Of a stretch of 11,079 nucleotides of DNA, positions 5,943-11,079 are shown piece after piece. Location: assembly GCA_002313415.1 (NCBI GenBank), contig DCBH01000008.1, forward strand, positions 1 through 11,079, given 5' to 3'. A program made the translations under genes and the position numbers. Under the pieces are notes generated by a model. The model was not told the origin of the DNA, did no database searches, and saw only the letters and a program-made list of their open reading frames with translations. Origin of the DNA: Flavobacteriales bacterium UBA1112. Lineage in GTDB: Bacteria; Bacteroidota; Bacteroidia; Flavobacteriales_D; Sanyastnellaceae. Every line of letters begins with the position of its first letter. Positions within the stretch are counted from its first letter, which is position 1.

Positions 5943-6929
5943 ATGAGCAAAAGACGCATGGTCACCGGCATTTTGATGGTCGTCGGAATTGGATTGACGT
6001 TAAGCATTGTTGCTTGGGATCGTTGGGTGGCAGGACGTTGGTGCGAGCATCTTGTGACAGTCGACTTGAAGCCGGGGGACAACGTGGTCCAACACATGAT
6101 CAGTTTGAAAGAACAACTCCCGTCTTCCGGCGACCGTGTTTTGGCCCATTTAAAAATGAGATCATGGGAAGGACGATTGAAAGCGGGTCGATATCAATTT
6201 CCACAAGGTGAATCTGTAAGAAACAGTGCCGCACGCCTAGCTACAGGAAACCGTGAAGCTGTTCAAGTCCTCATTCGTGCCGGTCGAGATGTGGGGCCCA
6301 TTGCAGGTACCGCAACTCGGCACATTCATGCAGACAGCAGCCGAGTCGCCACCATGCTATCCCAAGATTCTATGATGTGGCGAGTGATACCCAACACCTA
6401 CGAAATGTGGTGGGAATCCGATGCACAAACCATGGCCCAGCGGCTCATTTTCGAACACAAACAATGGTGGAGTGAAGACCGTTTGGCTGCGGCACGCGCG
6501 CTGGGACTAACCCCGCGGGAAGTCACCATTTTGGCATCCATTGTTCAAGCCGAGACCGCAGTGATCTCTGAGGCTCCCCTCGTTGCTGGCCTATACCTGA
6601 ACAGATTGCAAAAAAACATGGCGTTGCAAGCTGATCCAACCCTCATTTTCGCTTTGCGAGATCCTTCCATCCGTCGCGTTCTCGATGAACACAAAGAAGT
6701 CGACTCCCCATACAATACCTATCAAAATCTTGGATTGCCTCCAGGTCCCATTCGGTTTGTTGACCCGCGATATCTCCAGAGTGTTTTGCACCCTGTTGAA
6801 CACAACTTTTTCTACATGTGCGCCAAACCCGGAGACACCACGCACAATTTTGCACGTACCTATCGCGAACATTTACGCAATGCTCGGGCTTACCAAAGGT
6901 GGTTGAACAAGCAACGCATTTTCCGTTGA
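5943..6929 (+). CDS. mltG: Endolytic transglycosylase MltG (YceG-like)
   Basis: A 328-residue inner-membrane protein that cuts nascent peptidoglycan glycan strands and is thought to set their length. A short basic N-terminus (SKRR) precedes one membrane helix at about 6-25 (MVTGILMVVGIGLTLSIVAW); the rest faces the periplasm. The LysM-like region around 43-110 includes LKAGRYQFPQGESV. The catalytic region has ILASIVQAET, where E204 corresponds to E. coli E218, then YLNRLQKNMALQADPTLIFA, DSPYNTYQNLGLPPGPI, and HNFARTYREH near the end. The frame is open from a TTG at 5922, but that overlaps the GNAT stop; ATG 5943 with a weak AGGA seven bases before it is preferred. It lies between the GNAT and DUF5916 genes, and its TGA overlaps the next start. 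Confidence 0.94.
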   Translation: MSKRRMVTGILMVVGIGLTLSIVAWDRWVAGRWCEHLVTVDLKPGDNVVQHMISLKEQLPSSGDRVLAHLKMRSWEGRLKAGRYQFPQGESVRNSAARLATGNREAVQVLIRAGRDVGPIAGTATRHIHADSSRVATMLSQDSMMWRVIPNTYEMWWESDAQTMAQRLIFEHKQWWSEDRLAAARALGLTPREVTILASIVQAETAVISEAPLVAGLYLNRLQKNMALQADPTLIFALRDPSIRRVLDEHKEVDSPYNTYQNLGLPPGPIRFVDPRYLQSVLHPVEHNFFYMCAKPGDTTHNFARTYREHLRNARAYQRWLNKQRIFR

Positions 6930-9340
6930 ACATCAAACAGAACATCAAACAAACCTCGCTCGGACTTTACTTGATGGCGTGGTGCTGTTGGTTGACCATT
7001 GATGCGCAAACCCCATTCAACTTAAATCAGCAAGAAGCCGAGGCATTCCGCGTCAGCATTCCTCCTCAATTGGATGGTCTGATTCAAGAAGAGATTTGGC
7101 GTACTTCGCCCAGCGCAAAGCATTTCACTCAGAGTCGCCCATTTCCCCAAAGTGTCCCCACTCATCGAACGGAAGTGTGGATTGCCTACGACGACGACAA
7201 CCTATACATCGCTGCACAGATGTATGATGCAGCGCCAGACTCCATTCTTCAGCAGTTGAGTGTGCGAGATGAGGTTGAGAATTCGGATGAATTTGGGATT
7301 TGGTTTAGCCCCTACAACGACGGCATCAATGCCGTTGGTTTCAGTACCACGCCGAGGGGCGCTTTGAACGACTTCATCATGAACGCCCAAGGCTCTGACG
7401 ACTCTTGGAACGGCGTTTGGGAAGTTCGGAGTCAGATTCATCCCCGTGGATGGTCCACAGAGATCAGAGTGCCATGGAGTCAATTCCGAATGCCAAAGTT
7501 GCCAGAAGGCGTTACACAAGAATGGGGAATGAATATCTGGCGGAGCGTGCGCAGGTCGCGAGAGGAATCCGTCTGGAATGCGCTCGACCCAACCATGGAC
7601 GGCATGGTGAATCAAGGGGGCATTCTGCGTGGCATTGAAGGTGTGGATACTCCCCCGCGAATCGCACTGTTTCCTTACATCAGCGGATATGCCACCACTG
7701 CAGTAGACGAGCAAGGTGAACGCCAATGGGCTGCTCCATTCAATGGAGGACTTGATGCCAAAATCGGCATTGGAGATGCCTTCACTGTCGACATGACCTT
7801 GGTGCCCGATTTTGGTCAAGTGGTGACCGACAATTTGGTGCTCAACCTCAGCCCATACGAGGTGCGATTTGACGAGAATCGTCCCTTCTTTTTGGAAGGC
7901 ACAGACCTATTCAACAAAGGCGGTTTGTTTTACAGCCGCCGCGTGGGAGATGAGGGGCAACTCTTCAATGCAACCAAATTCAGCGGTCGTTCGGCGGCAG
8001 GGACCGGCATTGGGGTCTTTCAGGCATTTGCACGAGATACCACTGACGGCCGAGGCGCATTGACCTCGTACAATGTCACTGTGGCCGATCAAAATCTACC
8101 CAACAACAGTTTCATCACACTGCTCAGCACGAACACCCTTCGATCGGGAAATGGTCGCGACGCCTTCGTTCAAGGTGCAGAATATACTTTTCGCAACGAA
8201 GACAACAGTTGGGCGATCAGTGGAAATGCAGCTCGAAACACCATGGCCCAAGGTGATGCGTCCAGTCACGACGAGGGTCACCGTTGGGGTGTGAATTTGT
8301 CCAAGACATCCGGACAGTTTCGAGGCAATGTCGGGCACTACCGAGAGTCGGAGAACTACAATCCCAACGATTTGGGCTACTTGGCGGCACCCAATGAAAT
8401 TGTCACCTCAGGAAAATTGGAATACGGAATATATCAGCCGTTTGGAGTGTTCAACCGCATGTGGTGGTCAATGGATGGTGAATTGAACCACCTCTATGCG
8501 CCGAGAGAATACAGCAACATTACCTGGGGCTCAGAATGGGCCGCTGTGTCCAAGACGTTTTGGTTTAACAAATTTGAATTTGAAGGTCAACCTCGCAGCG
8601 GTATGGATTGGTTTGCCTCGCGTCTGGAAGCCATTCCGTTCAGAACACCACGCTGGACTTCGGCTGAATTTGTAACGTCCACAGACTATCGAAAAGCAGT
8701 GGCTCTAGACGGTTTCATCAAGCGCCGATGGAGGCCCGAAATTCCAGATTGGAACGAATTTTTTCTCCGACTTGCACCTCGTATCCGGTTCAGCGACAGA
8801 TTGAGTGTAGATTATGTCTGGAGTTGGCAAGTTCGGCGCAACGAGCGCGGCTGGGCTTCTGTCGAGGAAGACCCCATTGGCGAGGCTGTGAGTTTGTTTG
8901 GACGCCGTGAAAACACAAGCAACACGCATGTGCTCAATGCCAGTTACATCTTTGCACCTACATCCAGTTTGTCCGCAAGGCTTCGACACTATTGGAGTGT
9001 GGTGGATTACCACGAGTTTTTTGAATTGAATGCCGATGGAAGTCTCGATGGAGCAACTCCCTTCAATTCTCTTTTGTTGAATGAAGCCAATGGAACCTCC
9101 AGTCGAGACCTGAATTACAATGCGTGGAGTGTCGATCTTGTGTACCGTTGGATTTTTTCTCCCGGCAGTGAATTGAGCATTGTTTGGAAGAACACCCTCA
9201 ATGAGGAAGGATTCATCTTGCCTGTGGGCTATTGGAACAATTGGGGAAACATGCTCCAAGAAGGGTTTACGAACTCCATCTCAATCCGTGCGCTCTACTT
9301 CCTTGATTACAGCTTGGTAAAGGCTAAACTGAATCGCTAA
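6926..9340 (+). CDS. CBM9-like / DUF5916 secreted protein, probable outer-membrane beta-barrel
   Basis: An 804-residue exported protein of a family common in Bacteroidota and without settled function. The signal peptide is at 1-27 (two NIKQ units, then SLGLYLMAWCCWLTIDA, cleavage before Q28). Residues ~45-235 resemble a family 9 carbohydrate-binding module: QLDGLIQEEIW, VWIAYDDDNLYIAAQMYD, RDEVENSDEFGIWFSPYNDG, GWSTEIRVPWSQFR and WGMNIWRSVRRSREESVW. The DUF5916 region follows (DTPPRIALFPYISGYAT, then VDMTLVPDFGQV, then FDENRPFFLEGTDLF). The rest is rich in alternating aromatic strands, consistent with a barrel. No ATG gives a good signal peptide. The ATG at 6974 cuts off the basic n-region, so the TTG at 6926 is chosen; it overlaps the mltG stop as TTGA. 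A role in glycan binding or uptake is inference only. Confidence 0.85.
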   Translation: MNIKQNIKQTSLGLYLMAWCCWLTIDAQTPFNLNQQEAEAFRVSIPPQLDGLIQEEIWRTSPSAKHFTQSRPFPQSVPTHRTEVWIAYDDDNLYIAAQMYDAAPDSILQQLSVRDEVENSDEFGIWFSPYNDGINAVGFSTTPRGALNDFIMNAQGSDDSWNGVWEVRSQIHPRGWSTEIRVPWSQFRMPKLPEGVTQEWGMNIWRSVRRSREESVWNALDPTMDGMVNQGGILRGIEGVDTPPRIALFPYISGYATTAVDEQGERQWAAPFNGGLDAKIGIGDAFTVDMTLVPDFGQVVTDNLVLNLSPYEVRFDENRPFFLEGTDLFNKGGLFYSRRVGDEGQLFNATKFSGRSAAGTGIGVFQAFARDTTDGRGALTSYNVTVADQNLPNNSFITLLSTNTLRSGNGRDAFVQGAEYTFRNEDNSWAISGNAARNTMAQGDASSHDEGHRWGVNLSKTSGQFRGNVGHYRESENYNPNDLGYLAAPNEIVTSGKLEYGIYQPFGVFNRMWWSMDGELNHLYAPREYSNITWGSEWAAVSKTFWFNKFEFEGQPRSGMDWFASRLEAIPFRTPRWTSAEFVTSTDYRKAVALDGFIKRRWRPEIPDWNEFFLRLAPRIRFSDRLSVDYVWSWQVRRNERGWASVEEDPIGEAVSLFGRRENTSNTHVLNASYIFAPTSSLSARLRHYWSVVDYHEFFELNADGSLDGATPFNSLLLNEANGTSSRDLNYNAWSVDLVYRWIFSPGSELSIVWKNTLNEEGFILPVGYWNNWGNMLQEGFTNSISIRALYFLDYSLVKAKLNR
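6929..6952 (+). repeat. 12-base tandem repeat coding NIKQ-NIKQ
   Basis: AACATCAAACAG (6929-6940) is followed directly by AACATCAAACAA (6941-6952), identical in 11 of 12 bases. It begins at codon 2 of the DUF5916 gene and duplicates four codons in the signal-peptide n-region, doubling its lysines. Confidence 0.8.
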
Positions 9341-9346
9341 GTTGTG

Positions 9347-11079
9347 TCAGGGCCACGACAGTAAACCTGTCCATTTCGCTGCATTTCCAGCCTTATCGAT
9401 GGTTGTCAATACAGCTTTGACCGGTCTGTTCGCGCTGTGCACTCCGTCGCCGTGTTCATAGGTAACCATGTTTCTTTTGGGATCCCAAACCAATCGCGCC
9501 CACACGCCATCCAAAGTCAATTGAAGCTCGTCGATGCCCGACAATTCATCTTCCACGAACCAGACTGCATCTCCATCAGAAATCAGAGGCGTGCCACTGT
9601 GATAGGGCAGCACTCTAGGCGCCACTGTATCTCGCTCAAGATTCCAAACACCCCCTTCCGCCAACCACATGGTTGCTCGTCCTTCGACAACCTCCGCTTT
9701 TGCTGTGCCCAACACATTGCCCTTGTCACTTCTTTGGACAGCCAACCACTTGTCGGCAGGCCAGATGTTGCCAGACAAAGCCGACCAAAACCCGTGTTTT
9801 GGATCCATTGTTTTTGGCACGTTCCAAGTCACTGAAATCGTCTTTTTAAAAGGAACCATCGAAGGGAACAATGTACCCCCAGAGTGTTCATCATTCATGG
9901 ACCATCCCACACCCACCGATTCAAAAAATGTATTTGCCTCCCAGGCAATCGTGGCCATGGCCGTCTCCCACCTTCCTGATGTCCCGGGCTCCACAACTTT
10001 GGTTTCACCCTCCCAAGGCATGTCCTTAAGTTTCCAATTAGAATTTAAGATGCATTCTGGATCTGCCTTCAAAACCACCTCGTGCATCGTCTCGTTTCCA
10101 GATGCATCGATGGCGCGAATTTGCAAGGCGGAAGTCTCTTTTGGCTTCAATTGAAGCCAGCCACTGTGTGGCGGGCTGTCATAGATGCCCAAGCGATTTG
10201 TGGCCAGCCGATGCAATCGGTGCACTTGTTTGCGTTGTGACCCCCAAATGGGATAAAAAGCATGTGCATTCATGTCTTTGTTAACGCTGAAGTCGAGCTC
10301 GGTCCAAGACGCTTTGTAGGACATCAGTTCATTGCCATTTTGAGACATCGCGACAGCTTGCAATTCGTGCAAACCACAGATGTTGGGCGCACCATTGAGG
10401 ACATCATAACCCTCGACAGATAAACGAAATAAGGTGGGAACAAGAACCGTATCGACTTCACTGAGATTCCACTCGCGCATCAGTTGATCCGATTCAGCCC
10501 AAAGGGTCGGAAGCACCGGCGGACGTGTGTCTATTTTGGTCACCCATCCATCGAGCGGATTCAGAGGATGTTGATTTGAGGTGTTGCGAACTTCGAAATG
10601 CAGGTGAGGCCCACCGCTCCCTCCAGAGTTTCCGCTCCATCCAATCGTATCTCCCGCTTGGAAGGTCAAATCCGTGGCTGGTGAGGCATCCAAACCCAAA
10701 TGCCTTCCTTCATAGCTCCTTTCAATGGCCCATTTTTGAATTTGTGGTGCGAATTTTTGCAAATGAGCGTACACGGTCGTGATGCCGTCAGGACCATCTA
10801 GGTACAAGGCGTTTCCATAACCCCACGGAGACATTTTTACGCGGGACACGCGACCGTCTGTAGCAGCAAGCACCACCAATCCCTCACGTCCCTCGGTTTT
10901 GAAGTCCAATCCCGTGTGAAAGTGACCTCCCCGAAGTTCACCAAAGTTGCCACTCAAACGAGGCTCAATGCGCAAGGGCATCGACCAGGCATGGTGCGCT
11001 TTGAATTGCGAAGCACGTTGACAATCCTGAGCATATGTATTTATGGAACAAGTTGAGCCAACAAAACACAACCCACTGA
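9347..11079 (-). CDS. Exported M23 (LytM-type) metallopeptidase with a long beta-rich C-terminal region; start outside the window
   Basis: A zinc peptidase expected to cut peptide cross-links in peptidoglycan. The frame is open to the window edge. The first visible residues (SGLCFVGSTCSINTYAQ) look like the end of a signal peptide with cleavage after TYA, so the true start lies beyond 11079; the TTG at 11071 is unlikely to be it. Counting from 11071, GGHFHTGLDF gives zinc ligands H52 and D56, YAHL gives H103, and GGPHLHFE gives H156 and zinc ligand H158. The full active site is present, so it should be catalytic rather than a LytM activator such as EnvC. Residues ~175-574 are a roughly 400-residue beta-strand-rich region with Ig-like phrases (SVEGYDVLNG, ALQIRAIDASGNETMHEVVL, VLTTIDKAGNA) that I cannot assign. 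Its stop is 6 bases from that of the DUF5916 gene, tail-to-tail, with no terminator between. Confidence 0.92.
   Translation of the reverse strand, partial: SGLCFVGSTCSINTYAQDCQRASQFKAHHAWSMPLRIEPRLSGNFGELRGGHFHTGLDFKTEGREGLVVLAATDGRVSRVKMSPWGYGNALYLDGPDGITTVYAHLQKFAPQIQKWAIERSYEGRHLGLDASPATDLTFQAGDTIGWSGNSGGSGGPHLHFEVRNTSNQHPLNPLDGWVTKIDTRPPVLPTLWAESDQLMREWNLSEVDTVLVPTLFRLSVEGYDVLNGAPNICGLHELQAVAMSQNGNELMSYKASWTELDFSVNKDMNAHAFYPIWGSQRKQVHRLHRLATNRLGIYDSPPHSGWLQLKPKETSALQIRAIDASGNETMHEVVLKADPECILNSNWKLKDMPWEGETKVVEPGTSGRWETAMATIAWEANTFFESVGVGWSMNDEHSGGTLFPSMVPFKKTISVTWNVPKTMDPKHGFWSALSGNIWPADKWLAVQRSDKGNVLGTAKAEVVEGRATMWLAEGGVWNLERDTVAPRVLPYHSGTPLISDGDAVWFVEDELSGIDELQLTLDGVWARLVWDPKRNMVTYEHGDGVHSANRPVKAVLTTIDKAGNAAKWTGLLSWP

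Noticed and set aside
8705..9259. Long antisense open frame inside the DUF5916 gene (184 codons)
   Set aside because: It is a shadow of the barrel-coding strand with cysteine- and histidine-scattered composition and no family motif.
9341..9362. Weak TGTC/GACA dyad at the DUF5916-M23 junction as a terminator
   Set aside because: The stem is only four pairs with an 8-base loop and no T tract follows on either strand.

Overview
The window looks like chromosome from a Bacteroidota bacterium, most likely a marine flavobacterium-like lineage of moderate GC. Reasons: a FAS1 protein, a CBM9/DUF5916 outer-membrane-type protein, a Wza-like export lipoprotein of the short Bacteroidota form, almost no Shine-Dalgarno sequences, and two promoter -7 elements close to the Bacteroidota consensus TAnnTTTG. 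No mobile element, CRISPR array, tRNA or rRNA gene is visible. Codon use and composition look uniform by eye.

Layout. (1) 1-389, minus: the 5' part of a secreted fasciclin-domain protein. (2) 390-601: a divergent intergenic region with three consecutive stem-loops, the last a strong GC hairpin about 30 bases before the photolyase start. (3) 602-3028, plus: a class I CPD photolyase, then a CaiB/BaiF-type CoA-transferase. The latter runs tail-to-tail into and overlaps (4) a minus-strand group at 3004-5357, in transcription order a Wza/BexD-like polysaccharide export lipoprotein, dTDP-4-dehydrorhamnose 3,5-epimerase (rfbC) and an SLT-family lytic transglycosylase. (5) 5358-5386: a 29-base divergent promoter gap with two back-to-back -7-like elements that together form an imperfect inverted repeat. 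(6) 5387-9340, plus: a GNAT acetyltransferase, mltG, and a CBM9-DUF5916 protein, tightly spaced and apparently one operon. (7) 9347-11079, minus: an exported M23 (LytM-type) metallopeptidase whose start lies beyond the window.

Much of the window concerns the cell envelope. Two unrelated lytic transglycosylases and an M23 endopeptidase act on peptidoglycan, one gene helps make dTDP-rhamnose, one is an outer-membrane polysaccharide exporter, and one encodes a probable outer-membrane barrel. The photolyase repairs UV damage; its divergent neighbour is a secreted adhesion-type protein. I see no convincing new multi-gene system. The most notable non-coding signals are the structured leader-like region before the photolyase and the compact divergent promoter at 5358-5386. 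Several starts were moved from the longest reading frame to positions supported by signal peptides, start/stop overlaps or family N-termini.
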